From assembly GCA_021772735.1 (NCBI GenBank), contig JAJFLK010000478.1:1-5018 (forward strand): DNA of 5,018 nucleotides, written 5' to 3'. This document shows, in pieces, positions 1 to 5,018 of the stretch (position 1 is the stretch's first letter; each line of letters opens with the position of its first letter). The notes beneath the pieces were generated by a model. The model saw only the letters and a list, made by a program, of their open reading frames with translations. It did not search any database and was not told the DNA's origin. The DNA is from Candidatus Sumerlaeota bacterium (GTDB lineage: Bacteria; Sumerlaeota; Sumerlaeia; MVZB01; JAJFLK01). Made by a program: the position numbers and the translations under genes.

Positions 1-320
1 TCGCCGTCCAGATCGATGTCGGCCACTTGGGCGCCGATGATCGTCGGGATCATCGATCCGGTCGGCACCTTGAAAAGCTCGAAGACGAACACGCGGACGA
101 ACATCGCAAGCACAAAGGCCAAGACTAAAGAATCCACCCAGGCCCGGGCCTCCCCACGTTGGGTCTGGCTCGGGACTGTCGCCTTAGCATCGCGATCATT
201 CGGCGTCGATTCGGTTCCCGATCCCTTAGAGCCGCTACCCTTGGAGCCTCGCCGAGCGGCTGATTTCCCCTTAGGTTTTGCGGTGCGTGTTTGTTCGGTG
301 TCGTTGCGGCTTTTTGCCAT
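1..320 (-). CDS. lepB: Type I signal peptidase, N-terminal part (C-terminus beyond the left edge)
   Basis: A membrane serine protease that removes signal peptides from exported proteins at the outer face of the cytoplasmic membrane. The visible 106 residues read in order: a hydrophilic tail rich in Lys, Ser, Gly and Arg (about 1-60), one hydrophobic transmembrane segment (about 61-80, from WVDSLVLAF), then the family's first catalytic box VPTGSMIPT at 85-93 with nucleophile Ser89. The Lys general base lies off the window, so activity cannot be confirmed. ATG at 320 is the natural start, although no strong Shine-Dalgarno precedes it. The start lies 17 nt after the stop of the upstream lipoprotein gene, which suggests co-transcription. 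Two features are odd. The cytoplasmic tail is long and low in complexity. Instead of the usual short strand after the serine box there is an Asp-rich DIDLDG at 101-106. The family call is secure; the gene symbol follows from the family. Confidence 0.9.
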   Translation of the reverse strand, partial: MAKSRNDTEQTRTAKPKGKSAARRGSKGSGSKGSGTESTPNDRDAKATVPSQTQRGEARAWVDSLVLAFVLAMFVRVFVFELFKVPTGSMIPTIIGAQVADIDLDG

Positions 321-337
321 TGCAGATCCGGGGTCAG

Positions 338-928
338 TCAGTCGACGTATGTCTTGCGATATTGTATGCTCGCCCTGTTCACGAGTGTACGGACGAACTC
401 GTCATCGGAATCCCGGAACAATTCGGTGATCTCAAGGAAGAGGCTTTGGGCCCGCTCGAACTTGCGTATGGCTTTGAGGCATAAGGCCTCGTCATACCTC
501 GCCTTGGCCTGAACGTATTCGTATTCGGTATAATCACCCCGAATTTCGCGCAGCATGTCGATGGCTTTCTCGTAGTCCTTCTTGCGCACCTTCATGCCGG
601 CGATGTCGAATCCGGCTTGCATATCGGCGATCTGGAGGCGTGCCAGCGGCGTGACGTTGCGATCCTCGGGGAAATAATCAATAACTCGCTGGTAGATCTC
701 GCGCACCGTATCGCGAAGTTCCAAGAGCGCGGGCATGTCGCCTTTGTCGCGAAGACTCAGATCGCGGCGGTCGCGATACTCGACGGCGTAATTGTATTGA
801 GCCTCGGCGGACTCCAGGACAGGAACGTGGACCGTCGTCTCTTTCTCGAACCACGAGCATCCCGTAGCGCTCGCGGCGACGAGCGCGCAAATGAGCATCA
901 GCCTTGTCAGGGTGGATTGGTTTAGCAT
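338..928 (-). CDS. Small TPR-like lipoprotein (BamD-like helical repeats), function unknown
   Basis: A 196-residue protein beginning with a lipoprotein signal peptide: a short basic N-region, hydrophobic core LMLICALVAASA, then SATG|C with Cys24 as the expected lipidated residue. Mature protein would be anchored in a membrane facing the periplasm. The rest is helical with tetratricopeptide-like spacing. Helix pairs lie around 67-86 (ending IDYFP), 94-130 (a KDYEKAIDMLREI helix) and 139-171 (ARYDEALCLKAIRKFERAQ). This recalls BamD and other TPR scaffold lipoproteins, but I cannot assign a partner or reaction. I chose ATG at 928 over the in-frame GTG at 1009 because it puts the signal peptide at the N-terminus and because the GTG falls inside the predicted promoter. 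No clear Shine-Dalgarno precedes the ATG. The signal peptidase gene follows after 17 nt. Lipoprotein signals are cut by LspA, not LepB, so the pairing does not mean enzyme and substrate. Confidence 0.85.
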   Translation of the reverse strand: MLNQSTLTRLMLICALVAASATGCSWFEKETTVHVPVLESAEAQYNYAVEYRDRRDLSLRDKGDMPALLELRDTVREIYQRVIDYFPEDRNVTPLARLQIADMQAGFDIAGMKVRKKDYEKAIDMLREIRGDYTEYEYVQAKARYDEALCLKAIRKFERAQSLFLEITELFRDSDDEFVRTLVNRASIQYRKTYVD

Positions 929-1009
929 GGCGAACAAATTTCTGGGGCGGCAAGTCCGGCAAGGGCGATCTTCGCGAGCCGGACGGGCGCCGGAGCAATA
1001 GCGAATCAC

Positions 1010-1037
1010 GTTAGAGGATGGCTCCGGAGGCTGTCAA
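1010..1037 (-). promoter_or_regulatory. Candidate sigma70-type promoter for the lipoprotein-lepB operon
   Basis: On the minus strand a perfect TTGACA (1037 to 1032) is followed after 16 nt by TCTAAC (1015 to 1010), which matches four of six bases of TATAAT. Transcription would start near 1003, giving a leader of roughly 75 nt before the ATG at 928. It lies in the 180-nt gap after the dinB stop, where it could give the two envelope genes their own transcript. The site was found by eye and has no experimental support. Confidence 0.5.
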
Positions 1038-1108
1038 CGACGGCGGGGATAGAAGGGCCGGCGCCGGTCGGCTTTCGTGCAGTGTCCGCGCAAGTTCGAG
1101 TCGGGGTT

Positions 1109-2314
1109 TTACTCCATTTCCGGAGGCGCCGCCGGTGGGTTTTTTGCCTCCAGGGCCGAACCCCAGATCAACCTCGCGTTGCCTTTGGCCGAGCCGATCG
1201 AATCCAGCGTTTGGAGCAGGCGTTCGCGTTTGCGGCCGTCTTCATCCTCGAACATATCACCCTGCACGGCATCGCCCATGTTGGCGACTCCGACGCCGAG
1301 CAGCCGCAGCGGCGTTGCCCCATCCCAGACGCGGTCGAAGAAGTCGCGCGCTCGGCGATAGAGAATCGTGTCGTCATTCGTTCGGGGTTCGATCCCCTCC
1401 CTTCGCGTGAGCGTCGTGAAGTCCGGGTATCGGATCTTGAGCGTCAGCGTGCCGGCCCATTGCTCGCGCTTGCGAAGTTGAGAGCCGAGTTTCATCGTCA
1501 TGCGCGCCAGTTTGCCGTGAATTAATTCCCGCTCTCCGATGTCGTCGCCGAACGTCGCCTCGGTGCTGATCTGCAGGCGCTCGCGCGATGGCGTGACCTG
1601 AGCCGAGCCCTTTCCGATGGCGCGCCGGTAGTAGCTTGCGCCGTGATCGCCGAGCAGGCGCACGAGCCGCTCTTCGCCAGCGTCAATTAACTGGCCGAGC
1701 GTCCGGATGTTCGCGCCATTGAGACGCTTTGCGGTCTTGGGCCCGAGCCCCGGAAGCGCGCTGATCGAAAGCGGACGAACGATCGCGGCCTCGCCGCCCG
1801 GCGCGACGACGAACAGGCCGCTCGGCTTGGATAGCTTCGAGGCGATCTTCGCTTGGGTGCGCGTCGTCGCCAGGCCGATCGAAACAGGCAGTCCGGTCTG
1901 CGCCGCGATCCGGGATCGTATGTGATGCGCCGCGCCAATCGGCTCGCCATGCAGAAGGTCCGTGCCGCGCAGGTCAAGGTAGGCCTCATCGGGAGAAGCC
2001 ATTTCCACGAGATCGGTAAATGACTCAAGGATCGTGCGAACCCGGGACGTGTATTCGCCGTAATTGGAACGTCCCACGGGGACGATAACGGCCTCGGGGC
2101 AGAGGCGCATGGCCTGGGCCAGCGGCATGGCGGAGTGTACGCCGAAGGCGCGGGATTCATACGAACACGCCGCGACGACGCCGCGCCGCAGATCGCCATC
2201 TTGTCCTCCGCCGACAATGACCGGCTTGCCGATCAACGATCGATCGTGCAGCCGCTCAACGGAAACGAAGAACGTGTCCATATCGACATGGACGATTGCG
2301 GTGGGCCAATTCAA
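1109..2314 (-). CDS. dinB: DNA polymerase IV (Y-family translesion polymerase DinB)
   Basis: An error-prone polymerase that copies past damaged template bases in the cytoplasm. It has 401 residues, somewhat longer than the approximately 350 typical of E. coli Pol IV. The palm carries HVDMDTFF (9-16) with metal ligand Asp11 and Phe16 at the steric-gate position. The second catalytic box is SPDEAYLDL (107-115), with Asp109 and Glu110. Fingers include YESRAFGV (52-59), and the SIGLATTRTQAKIASKLSKP stretch begins at 145. A helix-hairpin-helix thumb lies around 184-208 (LPGLGPKTAKRL), followed by a little-finger domain of about 245-345. QGDMF at 351-355 fits the clamp-binding QxxLF pattern; a charged helix and a Pro-rich tail follow it. 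The start is TTG, supported by AGGAAG 5 nt upstream and an in-frame stop (TAG) three codons before it. All catalytic residues are present, so the enzyme should be active. No E. coli-type or Bacillus-type LexA box is visible upstream. Confidence 0.97.
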   Translation of the reverse strand: MNWPTAIVHVDMDTFFVSVERLHDRSLIGKPVIVGGGQDGDLRRGVVAACSYESRAFGVHSAMPLAQAMRLCPEAVIVPVGRSNYGEYTSRVRTILESFTDLVEMASPDEAYLDLRGTDLLHGEPIGAAHHIRSRIAAQTGLPVSIGLATTRTQAKIASKLSKPSGLFVVAPGGEAAIVRPLSISALPGLGPKTAKRLNGANIRTLGQLIDAGEERLVRLLGDHGASYYRRAIGKGSAQVTPSRERLQISTEATFGDDIGERELIHGKLARMTMKLGSQLRKREQWAGTLTLKIRYPDFTTLTRREGIEPRTNDDTILYRRARDFFDRVWDGATPLRLLGVGVANMGDAVQGDMFEDEDGRKRERLLQTLDSIGSAKGNARLIWGSALEAKNPPAAPPEME

Positions 2315-2319
2315 TGGGT

Positions 2320-2325
2320 CTTCCT
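2320..2325 (-). promoter_or_regulatory. Shine-Dalgarno site that fixes the TTG start of dinB
   Basis: On the minus strand AGGAAG ends 5 nt before the TTG at 2314. An in-frame TAG overlaps the site, so translation cannot begin further upstream in this frame. The next internal Met (Met12) sits inside the catalytic HVDMD box and would destroy it. TTG is therefore the only sensible start. Confidence 0.75.
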
Positions 2326-2472
2326 ATTTCCCGAGTCGGCTGATGAGCAACCCCCACGCCGACGCCGCGCCCCTCGGGCCATGACAGAGTATAACCCGGC
2401 GCAAACGCAGGGGCGAAAGAAAAACGATAATATTTGGCCGTGATGAATCCTTAACGGGGCGGCCTCGCGGGA

Positions 2473-2500
2473 TTGACAAACTGCAAGTGCCGGGTCAATT
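2473..2500 (+). promoter_or_regulatory. Possible promoter for the DUF6503-like gene
   Basis: A perfect TTGACA (2473-2478) is followed after 16 nt by TCAATT (2495-2500), which matches only three of six bases of TATAAT. Transcription would start near 2508 and give a leader of about 110 nt. The -35 box is good and the -10 box is poor, so it may need an activator or may be fortuitous. Confidence 0.3.
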
Positions 2501-2602
2501 ACCCTTGATTGATCGTCTTCTCGGGCCGAAGGTCGAGGCTTGGGGACGCAAAGCCGAGCGAGCTCGATTGCGAGGCGAGAAGCTTCAGGCATGAGGATGA
2601 TA

Positions 2603-2609
2603 GAGGGAG
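2603..2609 (+). promoter_or_regulatory. Ribosome binding site deciding the start of the DUF6503-like gene
   Basis: GAGGGAG with a GGAG core lies 8 nt before the ATG at 2618. It supports this ATG over in-frame upstream candidates, which would put 26 hydrophilic residues in front of the signal peptide. Confidence 0.7.
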
Positions 2610-2617
2610 ATGGGACT

Positions 2618-3412
2618 ATGATTAACCAATGTAAGAGAACGCCATTACCGATTCTTCGGATCTTTTTGTTCGCGAGCCAATTGACCGTCCTGGGGATCTC
2701 ACAGGTCGCGGCGGCAGGGCCCCTGGTCAAAACCTGGGAGGCTCACGGGGGATTGGAGCGATGGCGCACGCAACGGACCCTGCACTACGTCATGCACGAT
2801 TTTCCGCTGAGCGCACAGGTGGCCAAACCCAACAAATCCACCGTGGACCTGCGCAATCGATCCAATAGAATTGAGGGCGTCGGTTTCATCGTGGGGTTCG
2901 ACGGCGAGGAGGCTTGGTCCAAGCCGGGTCCGGACGCCGTCGGCCTGCCGCCACGCTTTTTCGCGCTCGGTTCTTTTTATTTCATTGGCATGCCGTTCGT
3001 CTTCGCCGATCCCGGAGTGGTTCTCGAGGACCGGGGGATGGCCGTTTTTCGAGACAAAGAATACCGCGTGGTCGCGGCGGGCTACGAGACGGGCATTGGG
3101 CACACCTCCAAGGACGATTACATCCTCTATATTGATCCCGATACCGACCTTCTCCAACTCATTCACCACAGCGTTACCGAACCCTCAAACAAGGTGGAGC
3201 GCGTGACCTGGGTGTTCGACGAGTGGCAGAGCGTCTCGGGGCTGACGGTTCCCTTGCGCATAACTTTTTACGGCGGATGGAACGAGGGCGTGGTGCCCGA
3301 ACCGGGCGCACAATGCACGATCCTGGGCGTCACATTCCGGACCACTCCACCAGACCCCGCTATCTTTGCGCGCCCCGTAGACGGTGTCGTGGATGATTCG
3401 CCGCTCTACTAA
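2618..3412 (+). CDS. Secreted protein resembling DUF6503 (LolA/LolB-like fold possible)
   Basis: A 264-residue exported protein. The N-terminus has basic residues (Lys6, Arg7, Arg14), a hydrophobic core of about 15-30 and an AAA|G site, so signal peptidase I would probably cut after Ala33. The mature part opens with WEAHGGLERWR (40-50). It then has VGFDGEEAW (92-100), the aromatic stretch GMPFVFADPGV (124-134), a DYILYIDPDTDLL strand pair and a C-terminal FYGGW segment. The HGG-x-xxW opening, the FDG-xx-W turn and PFVFADPGV are what I remember of DUF6503. The alternating beta pattern recalls lipoprotein-sorting LolA/LolB proteins. No catalytic motif is visible and no function is known to me. 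There is no lipobox and no C-terminal anchor, so the product should be soluble in the periplasm or beyond. It stands alone: dinB is divergent, and the next gene has its own candidate promoter. Confidence 0.8.
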   Translation: MINQCKRTPLPILRIFLFASQLTVLGISQVAAAGPLVKTWEAHGGLERWRTQRTLHYVMHDFPLSAQVAKPNKSTVDLRNRSNRIEGVGFIVGFDGEEAWSKPGPDAVGLPPRFFALGSFYFIGMPFVFADPGVVLEDRGMAVFRDKEYRVVAAGYETGIGHTSKDDYILYIDPDTDLLQLIHHSVTEPSNKVERVTWVFDEWQSVSGLTVPLRITFYGGWNEGVVPEPGAQCTILGVTFRTTPPDPAIFARPVDGVVDDSPLY

Positions 3413-3424
3413 TCAGGCCCAGCG

Positions 3425-3453
3425 AAGACACTATCAATCCGAGCCGGTACTAT
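3425..3453 (+). promoter_or_regulatory. Candidate sigma70-type promoter for the kinase-fold gene
   Basis: AAGACA (3425-3430) and TACTAT (3448-3453) are separated by 17 nt, and each matches four of six consensus bases. Transcription would begin near 3460, just before an inverted repeat, and give a leader of about 55 nt. The overlapping TATAGA at 3451-3456 is an alternative -10. Visual match only. Confidence 0.4.
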
Positions 3454-3462
3454 AGATTCGGC

Positions 3463-3491
3463 CTCGATCGTGCTTTATGATCGGGATCGAG
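3463..3491 (+). repeat. Inverted repeat (hairpin) in the leader of the kinase-fold gene
   Basis: CTCGATC (3463-3469) and GATCGAG (3485-3491) form a perfect 7-bp stem around a 15-nt loop. The loop side also contains GATCG (3479-3483), which can pair with CGATC (3465-3469) as a competing 5-bp stem with a 9-nt loop. The repeat lies 50 nt after the preceding stop and 23 nt before the ATG at 3515. It could be a weak terminator for the upstream gene (no proper T-run follows) or a 5' leader structure. Confidence 0.45.
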
Positions 3492-3503
3492 CTTTGCGAT
3501 TTC

Positions 3504-3509
3504 AGGTGG
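3504..3509 (+). promoter_or_regulatory. Ribosome binding site deciding the start of the kinase-fold gene
   Basis: AGGTGG ends 5 nt before the ATG at 3515. The longer in-frame GTG start at 3470 has no such site and falls inside the leader hairpin, so the ATG is preferred. Confidence 0.7.
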
Positions 3510-3514
3510 TCCCG

Positions 3515-4474
3515 ATGGCGACACGTATCGAGGAAAAACGATTTGCGGCCCGGCCTGTTGTCGAGGCTTACGTCGAGAAGGTTCTGCGACGAGCGCTGGG
3601 CTGGGGCGATTCGCGCATCCGAATCACGATTCCCGCCGAGGGGACGCGCTCGCTGATTTATTTCATCGCGCCCGATGGGCACCCGGCGGTTGCCGTGCAG
3701 GCGTTCGAAGACGGCACCGAACATACCCGGCTCCGTAAGGCTCTCGCTCTCGGCCACAAGCGCGAACTGCCCATTCCCGATCTTGTGCGATCGGGCGTGG
3801 CGGCGCTCGATCGCTCCCGGTATGGATACTGCTTTATCGTCATGGGATTCATCGACGGGAAAGCTCTGCCGCCGGAGCCTCCGCACCATGCCGTCCGCGA
3901 ATCCCTGGCCGTTGCGCTCGCCCGGTTGCACGGCGTCAAGCGCCGCCGCTGGGGCAAGCCGGGTCGAATGCATTTGCTGCGCTCCATACGCGAGGATCTA
4001 TGGGCGAGCGTCGGCAAGCGCCTGGCCGACCTGGGTGAGGGGGGAAGCGGCGTGCCCGGGCTGGATGCCGAAAAACTTGCGGCCGTCGAGAAGTGGTTTG
4101 CCCATTCCCTGGCTTCGATCGACGAGCCGAAGCAATTTCGACTCTGCCATCATCACCTCGCGCCGGACGATATCATTCTCGAACCCGGCGGCGCCGTGCG
4201 TTTTGTAGATTGCGGATCGCTTCAATTTTCACGCGCAGCCCGCGATCTTGCGGTGATGCGCAATTCGCTTTTCTTTGACGACGATGCGGCCTGGGACGAT
4301 TTCATCCATCGATACTTCGCCCACTTCGATGAGGCTTTCCGCGTGGACTGCCGCAAAGAGATGCCGCTGTTCAACGCGCTGTATCGGCTGGGCAAGGTGA
4401 GGCGGAAGATCTATGCCGGCCCCGAAGGCGAAGAGGCGATCGAGCGCCTGCTTCAGGCGACGGGGCTGGATTGA
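3515..4474 (+). CDS. Phosphotransferase (APH/choline kinase fold) family protein, probably catalytically degenerate
   Basis: A 319-residue cytoplasmic protein with no signal peptide. It follows the aminoglycoside/choline/homoserine kinase layout: an N-lobe at about 20-105, a hinge-like FIVMGFIDGKAL (107-118), the ALARLHGV helix (134-141), then a C-lobe. In active members the catalytic loop reads HGDLHPGNIL. Here the aligned segment is HHHLAPDDII (212-221), flanked by LC before and EPGG after. The catalytic Asp is therefore His214 and the Mg-binding Asn is Asp219. The following metal-binding Asp is kept (FVDCG, Asp232), as is the RDLA helix (243-246). In the N-lobe the strand where the ATP-anchoring Lys normally sits reads VAVQAF, with Gln62. 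Inference: a pseudokinase or a nucleotide-binding or regulatory protein, not a normal kinase. It could instead be a divergent active branch. The substrate is unknown. The frame is intact and nearly full length, so it is not an obvious pseudogene. The neighbouring MmgE/PrpD gene is convergent. Confidence 0.8.
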   Translation: MATRIEEKRFAARPVVEAYVEKVLRRALGWGDSRIRITIPAEGTRSLIYFIAPDGHPAVAVQAFEDGTEHTRLRKALALGHKRELPIPDLVRSGVAALDRSRYGYCFIVMGFIDGKALPPEPPHHAVRESLAVALARLHGVKRRRWGKPGRMHLLRSIREDLWASVGKRLADLGEGGSGVPGLDAEKLAAVEKWFAHSLASIDEPKQFRLCHHHLAPDDIILEPGGAVRFVDCGSLQFSRAARDLAVMRNSLFFDDDAAWDDFIHRYFAHFDEAFRVDCRKEMPLFNALYRLGKVRRKIYAGPEGEEAIERLLQATGLD

Positions 4475-4475
4475 G

Positions 4476-4515
4476 CGACGCTGAATTCGCGGATGATGGA
4501 TCTATTATTCAGTCG
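4476..4515. terminator. Weak imperfect inverted repeat at a convergent gene end, possible bidirectional terminator
   Basis: CTGAAT (4481-4486) pairs with ATTCAG (4507-4512) around a 20-nt A/T-rich loop. CGA (4476-4478) can add three pairs with TCG (4513-4515) across a 2-nt bulge. It occupies the 34-nt gap between two convergent genes and overlaps the end of the minus-strand one. There is no T-run and the loop is large, so it is only a weak candidate. Confidence 0.2.
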
Positions 4516-5018
4516 GTCTGTCGCGCGCTGACGATAAGTTCCAGCAGATCGCTGACCTTCATGCCTGAATCGAGCGTGAGGACGGCATCGATCACGCGGG
4601 TCCGCGCGGCCTCTTCCATAATCTCTTCGGTCAGTGCGTTGAACTTTTCGACGACGCCCTCGCGGCCGAGCGGGCGTGTGGGATCGCCGAGGCAATTTTC
4701 GGCTTCCAATTCATGAACCGCGCCGTCGGCCAATTCGACCCGCAGCGCGAAAGGCCACTTGCCGGGGAATCGGCGGTCGATCTCAGGATCGGCGTGAACC
4801 TCGACCGTCTGCGCAAGGCGTCGCACTCGGGGGTCTGAAAGCCAGGGCTCGCGATGCTCGGCGCGGCCCGCCCGCCCCGCGATCAGGGCGATGGCCACCG
4901 CATACGGCAGACTGAATTGTGCCTCGACGCCGTCGCGAGGCGCGCGCTTGGCCTCGATGGGTCGTCCGACAAGACCGATGCCCGCCGAGGCGATTCCGAT
5001 TTTGATTCGCCGGACCTC
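4509..5018 (-). CDS. MmgE/PrpD family protein (2-methylcitrate dehydratase-like), C-terminal part
   Basis: The last 169 residues of a larger gene (family members are about 450-500 residues) whose start is beyond the right edge. The strongest evidence is GRPIEAKRAPRDGVEAQFSL (from residue 18 of the fragment) followed by PYAVAIAL, the conserved substrate-site region. Further on, VHADPEIDRRFPGKWPF (from about residue 74) and a GDPTRPLG...VVEKFNAL segment are typical of the C-terminal small domain. The family includes 2-methylcitrate dehydratase (propionate degradation), cis-aconitate decarboxylase and iminodisuccinate epimerase. The fragment and the visible neighbours do not show which applies, since no prpB or prpC is in view. 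The frame continues unbroken through an internal GTG at 4898 to the window edge, so the gene is cut by the window and is not truncated in nature. It ends with TGA 34 nt from the end of the convergent kinase-fold gene. Confidence 0.92.
   Translation of the reverse strand, partial: EVRRIKIGIASAGIGLVGRPIEAKRAPRDGVEAQFSLPYAVAIALIAGRAGRAEHREPWLSDPRVRRLAQTVEVHADPEIDRRFPGKWPFALRVELADGAVHELEAENCLGDPTRPLGREGVVEKFNALTEEIMEEAARTRVIDAVLTLDSGMKVSDLLELIVSARQTD

Larger units (their letters stand above)
2315..2617. other. Divergent intergenic region between dinB and the DUF6503-like gene
   Basis: This 303-nt stretch holds no convincing gene on either strand. Toward dinB (minus strand) two A/T-rich boxes each match five of six -10 bases: TATACT at 2393-2388 and TATTAT at 2432-2427. 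Neither has a good -35 box. The best is TTAAGG (2454 to 2449), 16 nt upstream of the second. Toward the plus-strand gene there is a TTGACA at 2473-2478 with an inverted repeat TCAAT-N8-ATTGA at 2495-2512. The final part is a roughly 110-nt purine-rich leader ending in a strong ribosome binding site. I see no riboswitch and no T-run terminator. Confidence 0.5.

Noticed and set aside
16..429. Plus-strand open frame of 137 codons over the signal peptidase region
   Set aside because: Its protein has no recognisable domain. The opposite strand encodes the signal peptidase Ser box and transmembrane segment and the end of the lipoprotein. It is an antisense shadow.
1058..1067. Perfect palindrome CCGGCGCCGG after dinB as a terminator
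   Set aside because: There is no loop and no following T-run on the minus strand. A 10-bp GC palindrome is easily produced by chance at this base composition.
1082..1525. Plus-strand open frame of 147 codons opposite the end of dinB
   Set aside because: It lies antisense to the little-finger and clamp-motif region of a clearly real DinB and shows no family features.
2315..2530. LexA (SOS) operator upstream of dinB
   Set aside because: I looked for CTGT-N8-ACAG and GAAC-N4-GTTC types and found neither. Lineage-specific LexA motifs cannot be excluded by eye.
2536..2555. Small GGCTT/AAGCC hairpin in the leader of the exported gene as a riboswitch or small RNA
   Set aside because: Only five pairs form, the flanks mismatch, and no conserved riboswitch core is visible.
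2897..4474. The exported protein and the kinase-fold protein as a functional two-gene system
   Set aside because: A 102-nt gap with its own candidate promoter and a hairpin separates the genes, and one product is exported while the other is cytoplasmic. Adjacency alone does not support a shared role.
4509..4898. A small stand-alone gene starting at GTG 4898
   Set aside because: The same frame continues without a stop to the right edge, and the added residues carry the best MmgE/PrpD motif, so it is the tail of a larger gene.

Overview
The window comes from a moderately high-GC bacterial chromosome. Every long reading frame reads as ordinary single-copy chromosomal coding sequence. I see no RNA gene, insertion sequence, CRISPR array or phage gene. 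A lipobox-bearing lipoprotein, a second secreted protein and a signal peptidase point to a bacterium with an outer membrane. The long low-complexity tail on the signal peptidase and the mixed quality of the Shine-Dalgarno sites would fit Planctomycetota or a neighbouring phylum. That placement is an impression, not something the sequence proves.

Layout, left to right. Positions 1-320 (minus) hold the N-terminal part of a type I signal peptidase whose C-terminus lies off the left edge. Positions 338-928 (minus) hold a small TPR-like lipoprotein whose stop is 17 nt from the peptidase start. The two look like one operon, driven by a good sigma70-like promoter at 1010-1037. Positions 1109-2314 (minus) hold a complete DNA polymerase IV (DinB) starting at TTG. 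A 303-nt divergent intergenic region follows. Positions 2618-3412 (plus) hold a secreted protein resembling the DUF6503 family. Positions 3515-4474 (plus) hold a protein with an aminoglycoside-phosphotransferase/choline-kinase-like fold whose catalytic residues are replaced. Positions 4509-5018 (minus) hold the C-terminal half of a MmgE/PrpD-family protein, running off the right edge and convergent with the kinase-like gene.

The genes do not form one pathway. The lipoprotein and signal peptidase share an envelope/secretion theme. DinB is a stand-alone translesion polymerase, the DUF6503-like protein is an exported orphan, and the MmgE/PrpD fragment belongs to a metabolic gene that is mostly outside the window. 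I found no multi-gene novel system. The most unusual item is the kinase-fold protein, in which the catalytic Asp, the metal-binding Asn and probably the ATP-anchoring Lys have all been replaced. The second is an Asp-rich DxDxDG motif just after the catalytic serine of the signal peptidase.
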